Below, one piece after another: positions 40,903 through 48,344 of a stretch of DNA of 48,344 nucleotides. The notes under the pieces were generated by a model. It saw only the letters and a list, made by a program, of their open reading frames with translations. It searched no databases and had not been told where the DNA came from. This stretch comes from Flavobacterium columnare NBRC 100251 = ATCC 23463 (GTDB taxonomy: Bacteria > Bacteroidota > Bacteroidia > Flavobacteriales > Flavobacteriaceae), in contig NZ_PCMX01000034.1 of the NCBI RefSeq assembly GCF_002530675.1, positions 1-48,344 on the forward strand, written 5' to 3'. Position numbers and translations under genes: made by a program. Position 1 is the first letter of the stretch, and the number at the start of each line of letters is the position of its first letter.

Positions 40903-41319
40903 TTAAATCATTTTTCTAGTTAAATAATCTTTCAGCATAATAGTTGCTGAAATTTCATCTATTAATGCTTTATTTTGGCGTTGTTTCTTCTTAAGACCAC
41001 TATCAATCATGGTTTGAAAAGCCATTTTAGATGTAAATCGTTCATCTACTCTTACTATTTTTACTTCTGGAAATTGATCGCTAAACTTTTGCACAAAAGC
41101 TTCCACCAAAGGAGCACTTTCCGAAGGCTGTCCATTCATTTGTTTAGGATCGCCAATCAAAACTTTTACAACTTTTTCTTTTTCAAAATACGTTTTCAAA
41201 AAATCTAAGACTTCTGTAGATGCTACTGTAGTAAGTCCTGAAGCAATTATTTGAAAATCATCCGTTACAGCAATACCTGTGCGTTTTAACCCGTAATCTA
41301 TCGCTAAAATCCTTGACAT
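40903..41319 (-). CDS. ruvX: Pre-16S rRNA nuclease / RuvX (YqgF)
   Basis: A 138-residue RNase H-fold nuclease. It processes the 5' end of 16S rRNA in E. coli and was named as a putative Holliday-junction resolvase. The N-terminal ILAIDYGLKRTGIAV holds the catalytic Asp7, LIGDPKQMNG the second site and RVDERFTSKMA (about 98-108) the third, with a final Asp near EISATIML. Size is standard. The gene is divergent from dapD, with promoter boxes for both in 86 bases. Confidence 0.94.
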   Translation of the reverse strand: MSRILAIDYGLKRTGIAVTDDFQIIASGLTTVASTEVLDFLKTYFEKEKVVKVLIGDPKQMNGQPSESAPLVEAFVQKFSDQFPEVKIVRVDERFTSKMAFQTMIDSGLKKKQRQNKALIDEISATIMLKDYLTRKMI

Positions 41320-41335
41320 GAATTAAAAATTTCAA

Positions 41336-41343
41336 CAAAAATA
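41336..41343 (-). promoter_or_regulatory. -7 promoter box of ruvX
   Basis: Minus-strand TATTTTTG, 16 bases before the ruvX ATG. Confidence 0.55.
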
Positions 41344-41358
41344 GCTAAAACTTTGATT

Positions 41359-41387
41359 TTTGCTTTGGTTCAAATCATTTATATTTG
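41359..41387 (+). promoter_or_regulatory. Predicted dapD promoter
   Basis: TTTG (41359-41362) and TATATTTG (41380-41387) are separated by 17 bases. It predicts a transcript starting near 41394, which supports the ATG at 41405 and not the earlier in-frame start at 41360. Confidence 0.6.
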
Positions 41388-41404
41388 CTAAAAATATAAA
41401 TCAC

Positions 41405-42220
41405 ATGCAAAATTTACAGAATATAATAGAAAAAGCTTGGGAAGACCGATCTTTACTACAAGATGACGCTACACAAGAAGCCATTAGGGAAGTAATTAAT
41501 TTACTTGACGCAGGAACATTAAGAGTAGCAGAACCTATTTCTGATGGATGGCAAGTAAACGAATGGGTAAAAAAAGCGGTTGTTATGTTTTTCCCCATTC
41601 AAAAAATGGAATCTTTTGAAGTGGGTATTTTCGAGTACCATGATAAAATGCCTTTAAAAAGAAATTATGCTGAAAAAGGGATTCGAGTAGTTCCTAATGC
41701 TGTAGCAAGACACGGAGCGTATATTTCATCAGGTGTAATTATGATGCCTTCTTATGTAAACATAGGTGCTTATGTAGATGCGGGTACAATGGTAGATACA
41801 TGGGCTACAGTAGGAAGTTGTGCTCAAATAGGAAAGGATGTTCACCTTAGCGGTGGCGTAGGTATTGGAGGCGTATTAGAACCGTTGCAAGCTGCTCCTG
41901 TGATTATTGAAGATGGTGCTTTTATTGGCTCTCGTTGTATTGTTGTGGAAGGAGTTAGAGTAGAAAAAGAAGCTGTTTTAGGAGCTAATGTTTGTCTTAC
42001 TGCCTCTACTAAAATCATAGATGTAACGGGTCCAGAACCTGTAGAATACAAAGGCGTTGTTCCTGCTAGAAGCGTGGTTATACCTGGTAGCTATGCTAAA
42101 AAGTTTGAGGCAGGAGAATACCAAGTTCCTTGTGCATTAATCATTGGAAAGCGTAAAGCATCTACTGATTTAAAAACATCTTTAAACGATGCTTTAAGAG
42201 AATACAACGTAGCGGTATAA
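41405..42220 (+). CDS. dapD: 2,3,4,5-tetrahydropyridine-2,6-dicarboxylate N-succinyltransferase
   Basis: DapD transfers succinate from succinyl-CoA to tetrahydrodipicolinate in the succinylase route to diaminopimelate and lysine. The ATG at 41405 gives 271 residues, the usual size. An N-terminal helical part (1-95) is followed by a left-handed beta-helix of hexapeptide repeats (about 100-230), with MMPSYVNIGAYVDAGTMVDTWA (in two parts), CAQIGKDVHLSGGVGIGGVLEP and EDGAFIGSRCIVVEGV. The 15 extra codons upstream overlap the promoter and are rejected. A glycosyltransferase gene follows after 30 bases. Confidence 0.97.
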   Translation: MQNLQNIIEKAWEDRSLLQDDATQEAIREVINLLDAGTLRVAEPISDGWQVNEWVKKAVVMFFPIQKMESFEVGIFEYHDKMPLKRNYAEKGIRVVPNAVARHGAYISSGVIMMPSYVNIGAYVDAGTMVDTWATVGSCAQIGKDVHLSGGVGIGGVLEPLQAAPVIIEDGAFIGSRCIVVEGVRVEKEAVLGANVCLTASTKIIDVTGPEPVEYKGVVPARSVVIPGSYAKKFEAGEYQVPCALIIGKRKASTDLKTSLNDALREYNVAV

Positions 42221-42250
42221 TCTTAATTAATAGCATAAAACATTCAATAG

Positions 42251-43366
42251 ATGAAAATAGGATACGAAGCTAAACGCGTATTTCATAATAAAACAGGTTT
42301 AGGAAATTATAGCAGGGATTGCGTTCGAATCCTTGCTACTTTTTTTTCAGAAAACCAGTATTTTTTGTACAATCCTAAAAAAACAAGTACTGTTTTATTT
42401 CCTTTCAATAAAAGTAATGTAGAAGAAAAACTTCCTTTTTCTAGCTTTTATAAGAAGTTTTACAATATATGGAGGCAATTTGGAATTTTATCTGATCTTA
42501 AAAAAGATGAAATAAAATTATTTCATGGTCTTTCAGGAGAACTCCCTAGCGGTCTTCAAAAAAATGGGATCAAAAGCATTGTAACGATACATGACTTAAT
42601 TTTTATACGATATCCTGAGTTGTATTCTTTTTTTGATCGAAAAATTCATTTTTATAAATTCAAAAAAGCTGCTCAAGAAGCTGATCTTGTTATTGCTATA
42701 AGCAAACAGACCAAAGAGGATATTGTTCATTTTTTAAAAATTCCTGAGTCTAAAATCAAAGTTGTTTATCAGGGCTGTCAAGATGTATTTAAGACAATTT
42801 ATGCTGCTGAATTACAAGAAAAAGTTTTGAAAAAATTTAATCTACCGAAACAGTTTGTATTAAATGTAGGAACTTTAGAAACACGAAAAAACGCACTCAA
42901 TATAGTAAAAGCTATAAGAGATATTGACACTCATTTAGTCCTTATAGGCAAAGAAACGCCTTACACAAAACAAATTCATCAATATATAAATGAACATCAA
43001 ATTCAATACAAAGTAAGCTTTTTAAGAAATGTAAGCAACGAAGAATTAGCTATTATTTACCAGTTAGCAAGTGTTTTCGTGTACCCTTCTATTTTTGAAG
43101 GATTTGGCATCCCCATTATAGAAGCTCTTTTTTCAAAAACCCCTGTTATTACTACTCATTCGGGTGTTTTTCCTGAAGCTGGTGGTCCAAATAGTTTATA
43201 CATCAACCCGAATAATCCAGAAGAAATAAAAGAAAAAATTGAATGGGTACTCAATAATCCAGAAGAAGCTGAAATTATTTCTAAAAAAGGTTTTGAATAT
43301 GCTCAGCAATTTTCTGACGAGGTAATTGCAAATAATTTAATGGATTGTTATCTCTCTTTGTTTTGA
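42251..43366 (+). CDS. Glycosyltransferase family 4-type
   Basis: A 371-residue GT-B fold glycosyltransferase. The N-terminal half has KIGYEAKRVFHNKTGLGNYSR and FHGLSGELPSGL. The C-terminal donor domain has FVLNVGTLETRKNALNIVKA (about 196-215), SVFVYPSIFEGFGIPIIEAL (about 271-290) with the Ex7E pair, and THSGVFPEAGG. It is probably cytoplasmic and adds a sugar to a surface glycan, but donor and acceptor are unknown. It is 30 bases after dapD on the same strand, so co-transcribed. Its 3' end overlaps the convergent GT2 gene by 19 bases. Confidence 0.9.
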   Translation: MKIGYEAKRVFHNKTGLGNYSRDCVRILATFFSENQYFLYNPKKTSTVLFPFNKSNVEEKLPFSSFYKKFYNIWRQFGILSDLKKDEIKLFHGLSGELPSGLQKNGIKSIVTIHDLIFIRYPELYSFFDRKIHFYKFKKAAQEADLVIAISKQTKEDIVHFLKIPESKIKVVYQGCQDVFKTIYAAELQEKVLKKFNLPKQFVLNVGTLETRKNALNIVKAIRDIDTHLVLIGKETPYTKQIHQYINEHQIQYKVSFLRNVSNEELAIIYQLASVFVYPSIFEGFGIPIIEALFSKTPVITTHSGVFPEAGGPNSLYINPNNPEEIKEKIEWVLNNPEEAEIISKKGFEYAQQFSDEVIANNLMDCYLSLF

Positions 43367-44100
43367 TATAAATCATATAATTTTGCATATTTTAAAAAAC
43401 TTCCAAAGGCTGAAAACATACTCCACACAAACCCTTCGTAACCATTTAATATGTTACGTTGTATAAAATAAACTCGAATAAACTCAAAGAGGAATTTAAT
43501 GAAAGGCTTCAATAATGAGGCCTTTTTTTCTTTTTCAAAAAAGAGCTCACCACTTAACAAAGAGTATTTGATTTGTTTTTGTATGGCAATAGAAATATCA
43601 AAGACCGTGTAATGTAACATTTCATTTGATAAGACTCCTGTTTTACCTTCTACTTTTATGGTTTCATGTACTTTATCTGGTGTAAAACTTCCTACTGTTT
43701 TATCAAATAGTCGTAAAATTGGTTTTTTATTTTCATTTCCGTATTGAAAGACTTTATTTAAAAAAACATGTGTTCTTGGTATTAAAAATCCGCTTTTAGT
43801 ACTTTGTTCTAAATCTAATTTTTGAATTTCATTTATTAACTCATCTGAAAGAACCTCATCAGCATCTAAGGACAACACCCATTTATTAGTTGTTTGTTGA
43901 AGCGCAAATTGTTTTTGTTGTCCAAAATTTTCAAATTTATTATAAATTATTTTAGCTCCATATTGTTCACAAATAGCAACGGTTTGATCGGAACTTCCTG
44001 AATCTACAACTAGTATTTCATTAGCCCAGTATAACTTTTCTAAACATTTAGCTATTATCTTTTCCTCGTTAAAAGTTATAATAAAGACAGATATTTTCAT
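43348..44100 (-). CDS. Glycosyltransferase family 2, WaaE/KdtX-like
   Basis: A 250-residue GT-A enzyme. It begins MKISVFIITFNEEKIIAKCL, has the nucleotide-sugar pocket ILVVDSGSSDQTV (about 29-41) and the metal motif SLDADE (about 76-81), then FLIPRTHVFLNKVFQYG and the PDKVHETIKVEG region typical of lipopolysaccharide core beta-glycosyltransferases related to WaaE/KdtX. It is the last gene of a five-gene operon that runs from 47724 to 43348 with gaps of 1-2 bases or overlaps. Confidence 0.88.
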   Translation of the reverse strand: MKISVFIITFNEEKIIAKCLEKLYWANEILVVDSGSSDQTVAICEQYGAKIIYNKFENFGQQKQFALQQTTNKWVLSLDADEVLSDELINEIQKLDLEQSTKSGFLIPRTHVFLNKVFQYGNENKKPILRLFDKTVGSFTPDKVHETIKVEGKTGVLSNEMLHYTVFDISIAIQKQIKYSLLSGELFFEKEKKASLLKPFIKFLFEFIRVYFIQRNILNGYEGFVWSMFSAFGSFLKYAKLYDLYQNKER

Positions 44101-44101
44101 T

Positions 44102-44878
44102 TTATTTAATTGTTGCTATAAATTCTTTAAATGTTCCAAATATTTTATTTTTTTTCTTAAAATAAAGAATAAAATCATCCAATCGTTTTATTAATGGATC
44201 ACCACTGTTTTTGACAACATATTTTGGGAAATTAAACTTTTCTGGCTGATTTAAATCTATAAATTCCCAAGGATGCAAGTATATATTTAAATAACCATCT
44301 TTATTATATGTCCAATTAGCCAATAGTTTATAAACCCACATTGGTAAATTATGGAAAGATAACCAAAACAATGGAAAACGCACCCAAGGACTTACTGAGG
44401 CTGGAATTTGTAAAACTTGGTCCTGATAAAAATAGTTCCTTGGTTTGTCTAGATTATTATAACGTCCTGGCAAAAACGTTGGATTTATAGATGAATTATA
44501 TGTGTAACCTGCTTTTTGAATTTCTTTTTCATCTACTGGATACATACGAGGCATTCTAAAACCTATTACTTCTTTACCTGTTAATTCTTCTAGTTTATCT
44601 TTTGACTCTTTAAGATGTTTTATTTCAAAATCGGTATGATAATAGTTATGTGAGGCTATTTCGTGTCCTGACTGAATGATACGATCTATGACTGTTTTTG
44701 CATTCATAGCAAAAGTGGCTGTAGAAAAAAAAGTAGCTTTAATCTGATGTTTATCTAATAAGTCTAAAATCTTATTAGTCCCATCAATAGAAATAGACAT
44801 TTGTTCTTCAAATGTAATTTCTTTGCCATATTCAAAAGGCATATCAAACTCTTCTATATCAAAACTTAATAAAATCAT
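44102..44878 (-). CDS. Polysaccharide deacetylase-family protein
   Basis: A 258-residue NodB-like carbohydrate esterase. The start LLSFDIEEFDMPFEYG has the family's catalytic Asp region (SFDIEEFD). The zinc pair is in GHEIASHNYYHTDF (about 71-84, His-x3-His), followed by GFRMPRMYP (about 106-114) with the conserved Arg and Pro. It is cytoplasmic by lack of a signal peptide, unlike secreted chitin deacetylases, and probably removes acetyl groups from a lipid-linked sugar. The 3' HPWEF motif (LHPWEF, about 202-207) supplies the late histidine. Confidence 0.88.
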   Translation of the reverse strand: MILLSFDIEEFDMPFEYGKEITFEEQMSISIDGTNKILDLLDKHQIKATFFSTATFAMNAKTVIDRIIQSGHEIASHNYYHTDFEIKHLKESKDKLEELTGKEVIGFRMPRMYPVDEKEIQKAGYTYNSSINPTFLPGRYNNLDKPRNYFYQDQVLQIPASVSPWVRFPLFWLSFHNLPMWVYKLLANWTYNKDGYLNIYLHPWEFIDLNQPEKFNFPKYVVKNSGDPLIKRLDDFILYFKKKNKIFGTFKEFIATIK

Positions 44879-44880
44879 AC

Positions 44881-45825
44881 TTATTTTTTATAATTAGTGT
44901 CTCGAATTAAATAATTAGGTCTTCCTTTAGACTGCATAAATAATTTACCTACATAAATTCCTATAATTCCTAAAACAATCAGATTTAAGCCTCCAAAAAA
45001 CACAACTGTACTTATAAGAGAAGCCCATCCTGAAATTACGTGTCCATGATAAATACTAAATAGTATGTAAAAAAGGTACCCTATAAAAGAAAATAATGTG
45101 ATAAACAAGCCCAATAGAACCGCTAAATACAACGGACGTGTACTAAACGATGTAATGCCTTGTAATGCAAAACGGAACATTTTTCTTACTGTATACTTAC
45201 TTTGTCCCGCAAATCGTTTTGCAGGTTGAAATGAAATTCCATATTGTCTAAAACCTAGCCAATTTATCAATCCTCTAATAAATAATTCATTTTCAGAAAA
45301 ACCAGAAAAGACTTTTGCTACACGTTGATCCATGAGTCTAAAATCCGCAGTCCCAGGTTCAAATTTAACTTCTGAGAGATAGTTCATCAAGCTATAGAAT
45401 CCTCGAGAAGTTTTTTTCTTAAAAAAGGAAAGATTTTCATCTTCTTCTCTAATAGTATATACTACATCAAAGCCTTCTTCCCATTTAGCTAATAATTGAG
45501 GTAATAATCCAGGAGGATGTTGCATATCTCCATCCATTGTTATAATAGCATCTACGGTATCTACTACGGTATCTACTCCTGCTTTTAGCGCATTTTGATG
45601 TCCGAAATTTTTAGATAATTCAACGTAAAATAATTTATCGTCTTTTTCTGAAAATTTCTTTAATGTGGATAATGTTGAATCTTTACTTCCATCATCTACA
45701 AAAACTAATTTGTATTCATAATTAAGAGTTGAAAAAACTTGATGTAAAGAATCAACCATAACTTTTAGATTTCCTGATTCATTATAAGCAGGAATTACTA
45801 CAGCTATTTTTTTATTATTTGTCAT
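44881..45825 (-). CDS. Polyprenyl-phosphate glycosyltransferase, GtrB/ArnC-type GT2
   Basis: A 314-residue GT2 enzyme with a membrane anchor. VVIPAYNESGNLKVMVDSL (about 9-27) and FVDDGSKDSTL (about 42-52) bind the nucleotide sugar, and TMDGDMQHPP (about 96-105) is the metal-binding D-x-D. FAGQSKYTVRKMFRFALQGI (about 207-226) is the family's membrane-interface segment. Two transmembrane helices follow (about 232-256 and 265-290). It probably loads a sugar onto undecaprenyl phosphate for the downstream GT87-type enzyme, with which it overlaps by 11 bases. Confidence 0.9.
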   Translation of the reverse strand: MTNNKKIAVVIPAYNESGNLKVMVDSLHQVFSTLNYEYKLVFVDDGSKDSTLSTLKKFSEKDDKLFYVELSKNFGHQNALKAGVDTVVDTVDAIITMDGDMQHPPGLLPQLLAKWEEGFDVVYTIREEDENLSFFKKKTSRGFYSLMNYLSEVKFEPGTADFRLMDQRVAKVFSGFSENELFIRGLINWLGFRQYGISFQPAKRFAGQSKYTVRKMFRFALQGITSFSTRPLYLAVLLGLFITLFSFIGYLFYILFSIYHGHVISGWASLISTVVFFGGLNLIVLGIIGIYVGKLFMQSKGRPNYLIRDTNYKK

Positions 45826-47011
45826 TTTCTAACCTTACATGATTATTATTTGAAGTAGGCAGTACTAACATTTCATATACTATTTTAAGCCAGACTAATA
45901 CACAAGGTAGCGCCTTTAAAGCATAGGGGTTTATATACTTTTCTCTTATAAATTTTGGAAATAAGTCAGTCGGAGAAAAACTCGTTAATAACATGGCTAA
46001 AACAAATAAAAACCAATCTACTTTAGTAATAGCTTTTCCTTTTAATACAAACCAAATGGCTACTCCAAAAAATGCAATTATATAGGTGGGTGATTCTGAT
46101 CCTGAACTAAATATTACTGTAAATATTAAGACTGAAGCCAATAAGAGTAATTGAAATTTTCTATCCTTGAACGCAGACCATCTTAGATAAGGCATTCCAA
46201 AAAGTATGACCCCTACTCCTAAAAAAGGTAAATTAGACCATTCTGCATGTCCTGAAATACGTCTAAACATTCCCATTACAGAAATATCTTGTCTGGAAGT
46301 AAATGACGCATTTTCGCTATTTTTTACTACTAATCTTTCAAACCACTCAATGTATGAATGACAAACAAAACTAGGTGATGAAATAAACATGGGCAATACA
46401 AATAAAAGGGTACTCCACAAAACAAGTCCGCCAATAAATTTAGGTTTGTTCTTGATGAAAAAGAAAAAAGCTAATCCAACAATTCCGTACAATTTAATAA
46501 AAACACCTAAAATGATACAAAAGGCAGCCCTAAGTTCTTTTTCTTCAATGATAAAAACATAGGTAAGAATTATCAAAGCAGTCATAATTGGATTGAATTG
46601 TAATCCTAAATTAGATGTTATAAATTCATTTAAACAAATCCATAAAATCAAATTTATTTTTTGGGTATTCAAGGGGAGTTTAAAAACACTCCATACCAGC
46701 AAAAAAGCGTTAAAACAATTCCATAACACAATCCCAATGGCATCAGGTAAAATGGCAAATGGAGCTATAAACAAACCAAATATGGGACCATAATGGTTAT
46801 GATCAAAATACAAACTAGGATACTCTGCATACAAAGATTGTTTTTCTAATGTATGCCAAAAAACATTTTTAAAGATTAAATAATTATTATAGCTTCCTCT
46901 TGCAAATTGTTTTATAGCTGAAACAGCCGAAATAATTATCCAAATTATTGCTATATTTTTTGGATTTTGAAAAAAACTAACTGTGAAAATATTTTTTATC
47001 TTTTCAACCAT
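45815..47011 (-). CDS. GT87-type (DUF2029) integral-membrane glycosyltransferase
   Basis: A 398-residue polytopic membrane protein with about ten hydrophobic segments. The luminal loop sequence PSLYFDHNHYGPIFGLFIAPF (in two parts, about 66-86) and later WSNLPFLG are typical of DUF2029/GT87 mannosyltransferases, which use polyprenyl-phosphate sugars. It overlaps the LPS-kinase-like gene by 16 bases upstream and the GtrB-type gene by 11 downstream. That makes a donor-maker plus user pair likely. Linkage and sugar are unknown. Confidence 0.82.
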   Translation of the reverse strand: MVEKIKNIFTVSFFQNPKNIAIIWIIISAVSAIKQFARGSYNNYLIFKNVFWHTLEKQSLYAEYPSLYFDHNHYGPIFGLFIAPFAILPDAIGIVLWNCFNAFLLVWSVFKLPLNTQKINLILWICLNEFITSNLGLQFNPIMTALIILTYVFIIEEKELRAAFCIILGVFIKLYGIVGLAFFFFIKNKPKFIGGLVLWSTLLFVLPMFISSPSFVCHSYIEWFERLVVKNSENASFTSRQDISVMGMFRRISGHAEWSNLPFLGVGVILFGMPYLRWSAFKDRKFQLLLLASVLIFTVIFSSGSESPTYIIAFFGVAIWFVLKGKAITKVDWFLFVLAMLLTSFSPTDLFPKFIREKYINPYALKALPCVLVWLKIVYEMLVLPTSNNNHVRLENDK

Positions 47012-47724
47012 TTTTTTTTGAACTTTTTCTTTGCAATTACCTTCTTTTGAAAGGCAGATGTATGATATACTAATTTCTCAAAAACTTCTTGTTTTGTTTT
47101 ACCATAAAGAGTAGCGTATTCTTCACTTATGACTTCTATTTGATCTTGTCTTGGAGTAATTCTCTCCATATTTTTCATTCTTCGATCAAAAGTCATATTG
47201 GTATGAAATTTCATCCTATTCAAATCTACAAGATAAAAATTATATCCTCCTGTGTTATTTTTCTTGATTAATGTATTACCAGGTGAGTGATCTAAGAACT
47301 CTATTCCCTCGCTATGGAGTAAAAAAGTAAATTTTGCAAATTCTTTTAAAATTGTTACATGATTTGGCTCATCTATTGGCAAATCTAGTAGATCTCTAAA
47401 AAGAAAATCGTATTGAATATGTTCACATACATAATAACTGTCTTTCAGAGTAAACAAAGAAAAGTTTTCATAATAACCTACTGGTAAAGGAGTTCCTATT
47501 CCTTTTTTTGTTAAAAGATGAGCATATTCATAAGAACGCCTTGCTTTTGATTTTCGAAAAAATTTATATACAACGCCGTTAAACAACGAAGGAATTTTAA
47601 AGATTTTCACATTCAAGACTTTCCCTTCGTATGGAATAATTTTTATCTGATTTCTTGTTCCTATCGTAAAATCGGTTCCTTTTTCTTTTAGTTGTAGCAA
47701 TAGGTCTTGAATCTTTCTATCCAT
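46996..47724 (-). CDS. Lipopolysaccharide kinase-family protein (Kdo/InaA-like)
   Basis: A 242-residue protein of the atypical kinase fold that includes KdkA, WaaP and InaA. AEGTP-binding hallmarks are degenerate, but the core reads LNVKIFKIPSLFNGVVYKFF (about 36-55, in two parts, conserved Lys), then IGTPLPVGYYE (about 76-86). The catalytic loop HSEGIEFLDHSPGNTLIKKN (about 137-156) has DHSPGN, with the metal site FYLVDLNRMKF (about 163-173, DLN). It is expected to phosphorylate Kdo or heptose in the LPS inner core. First gene of the operon, with a perfect -7 box upstream. Confidence 0.85.
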   Translation of the reverse strand: MDRKIQDLLLQLKEKGTDFTIGTRNQIKIIPYEGKVLNVKIFKIPSLFNGVVYKFFRKSKARRSYEYAHLLTKKGIGTPLPVGYYENFSLFTLKDSYYVCEHIQYDFLFRDLLDLPIDEPNHVTILKEFAKFTFLLHSEGIEFLDHSPGNTLIKKNNTGGYNFYLVDLNRMKFHTNMTFDRRMKNMERITPRQDQIEVISEEYATLYGKTKQEVFEKLVYHTSAFQKKVIAKKKFKKKWLKR

Positions 47725-47744
47725 GAAACAAATTTTAATGAGGA

Positions 47745-47752
47745 CAAAAATA
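47745..47752 (-). promoter_or_regulatory. -7 promoter box of the LPS-kinase-like operon
   Basis: Minus-strand TATTTTTG, 20 bases before the ATG at 47724. It shows that the five-gene operon starts here. Confidence 0.6.
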
Positions 47753-47764
47753 ACTTAAAATTAA

Positions 47765-47772
47765 TATCTTTA
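47765..47772 (+). promoter_or_regulatory. -7-like box of the terminal plus-strand gene
   Basis: TATCTTTA (one base off TAnnTTTG), 19 bases before ATG 47792. Confidence 0.4.
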
Positions 47773-47791
47773 CGCTTTTTATTAGAATAAA

Positions 47792-48344
47792 ATGAGTCAA
47801 AAAATTTGTGTTATTAGTTTTGATCACTGGAATTATGATTGTCATATTGTTACAGAACTTCAAAAACTAGGCCATGAAAGTCATCATATAAGAATTGGAA
47901 ATTTAAAATACAAAAATTTCCTTGAACGATTAGCCAATACTTGTTCTAAAGTTTTTTTAGGCAAAAACCCTAAAATCAAAAAACGCCAAGAGTATATATT
48001 ATCAACATTAAAACAATTAGGGAAACAAGATCAAATTTTAGTTATAAATCCAGAACTCATAGAGCTTGAGTATCATTTAGAAATAAAAAAGTTTACCAAT
48101 AAATATCTAGCATATCTATATGATAGCATAGAACGAAATCCGATTGACCATTTACCGTCTAATATTTTTGATAAAATATATTCTTTTGATATTAAAAATT
48201 GCAAAGAACATTGCTTTGTCAAAACATCCAATTATATTTATACTGTAGAAAATAAATCCGCAGAGAATATAACCCAGAATTTCATTTACATTGGTTCTAT
48301 TGACGAAAGAATTGACTTATTGAATCAAATAGGTGTAATATTAA
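47792..48344 (+). CDS. Partial protein, probable glycan-biosynthesis (glycosyltransferase-like)
   Basis: An open frame starting at ATG 47792 runs to the window end (184 codons, no stop), so it is cut off. The N-terminus KICVISFDHWNYDCHIVTEL followed by LGHESHHIRIGNLKY resembles the GT-B type N-terminal domain of CgeB-like or surface-glycan transferases, and AYLYDSIERNPIDHLP, FDKIYSFDIKNCKEH and FIYIGSIDERID fit that class. The C-terminal half is needed for a firm call. It is divergent from the LPS-kinase-like operon, consistent with one glycan locus. Confidence 0.65.
   Translation, partial: MSQKICVISFDHWNYDCHIVTELQKLGHESHHIRIGNLKYKNFLERLANTCSKVFLGKNPKIKKRQEYILSTLKQLGKQDQILVINPELIELEYHLEIKKFTNKYLAYLYDSIERNPIDHLPSNIFDKIYSFDIKNCKEHCFVKTSNYIYTVENKSAENITQNFIYIGSIDERIDLLNQIGVIL

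Noticed and set aside
41360..41404. 15-codon extension of dapD
   Set aside because: It covers the predicted promoter, and the family start is MQNLQNIIEKAW.
42323..42332. GTTCGAATCC, the T-loop motif of tRNA genes
   Set aside because: It lies inside the glycosyltransferase frame, and no acceptor stem or anticodon arm can be built around it.
47792..48344. Pseudogene at the window end
   Set aside because: The frame has no stop or shift within the window and is simply cut by the boundary.

Overview
The window is a contiguous piece of a low-GC (roughly 30-33 % by eye) chromosome from a member of the Bacteroidota, most probably the family Flavobacteriaceae. The reasons are the flavobacterial promoter grammar (TAnnTTTG -7 boxes lying 10-30 bases before start codons, often with a TTTG or TTG about 20 bases upstream), A-rich leaders without Shine-Dalgarno sequences, and family-restricted genes such as the DUF5606 protein, the DUF4258 protein beside alanine dehydrogenase, and TonB receptors with a carboxypeptidase-like N-terminal domain. 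I cannot name genus or species. I found no transposase, phage gene, CRISPR array, rRNA or tRNA. Apart from small repeats this is core chromosome.

Layout. 1-2.6 kb: dispersed repeat R1, tsaE, ald, DUF4258 protein (+). 2.7-11.4 kb (-): GNAT acetyltransferase, folD, ffh, secreted prolyl oligopeptidase, a TonB-dependent receptor with a His/Cys-rich small membrane protein, and a membrane-anchored protein. 11.5-14.7 kb: pcrA/uvrD-type helicase (+) and rdgB (-), separated by a 180-bp element with 17-bp terminal inverted repeats. 14.75-15.35 kb: two tandem structured non-coding RNA genes, followed by repeat R2. 16-24.4 kb: two metabolic or unknown genes (-), a large conserved protein of unknown function (+), TerB-like, DUF1456, an outer-membrane-type regulatory-domain protein, a DUF2490 protein, repeat R3, and a phosphate-uptake operon (DUF47 then PiT). 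24.6-29.9 kb: acyl-CoA carboxylase beta, M1 metallopeptidase, DoxX, type II NADH dehydrogenase. 30-36.4 kb (+): pabB, tilS, dsbD, a Crp/Fnr regulator and an MBL hydrolase. 36.4-42.2 kb: a secreted protein, mazG, DUF5606, def, mqo, ruvX (-) and divergent dapD (+). 42.2 kb to the end: glycosyltransferases, a polysaccharide deacetylase, a GT87-type mannosyltransferase and a Kdo/LPS-kinase-like gene, a surface-glycan or LPS-core locus that continues beyond the window.

How genes work together. tsaE, tilS, def and ffh serve translation and protein targeting. rdgB and mazG clean the nucleotide pool, and pcrA and ruvX serve DNA repair. folD and pabB belong to folate and one-carbon metabolism. ndh and mqo feed the quinone pool. 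DUF47-PiT imports phosphate and carries what looks like a Pho box. The 3' glycan genes form a tightly overlapping operon.

The most unusual object is the tandem pair of about 220-nt RNA genes at 14.81-15.35 kb. The two units have the same offset (319 bp) for every element: an upstream dyad near -42, a TAnnTTTG box, a perfect 14-bp closing stem, two inner stems with largely pairing-preserving changes and invariant loop sequences. Each then ends in an unrelated intrinsic terminator. A second signal is a 7+4+7 direct repeat that matches Pho-box geometry upstream of the phosphate operon.
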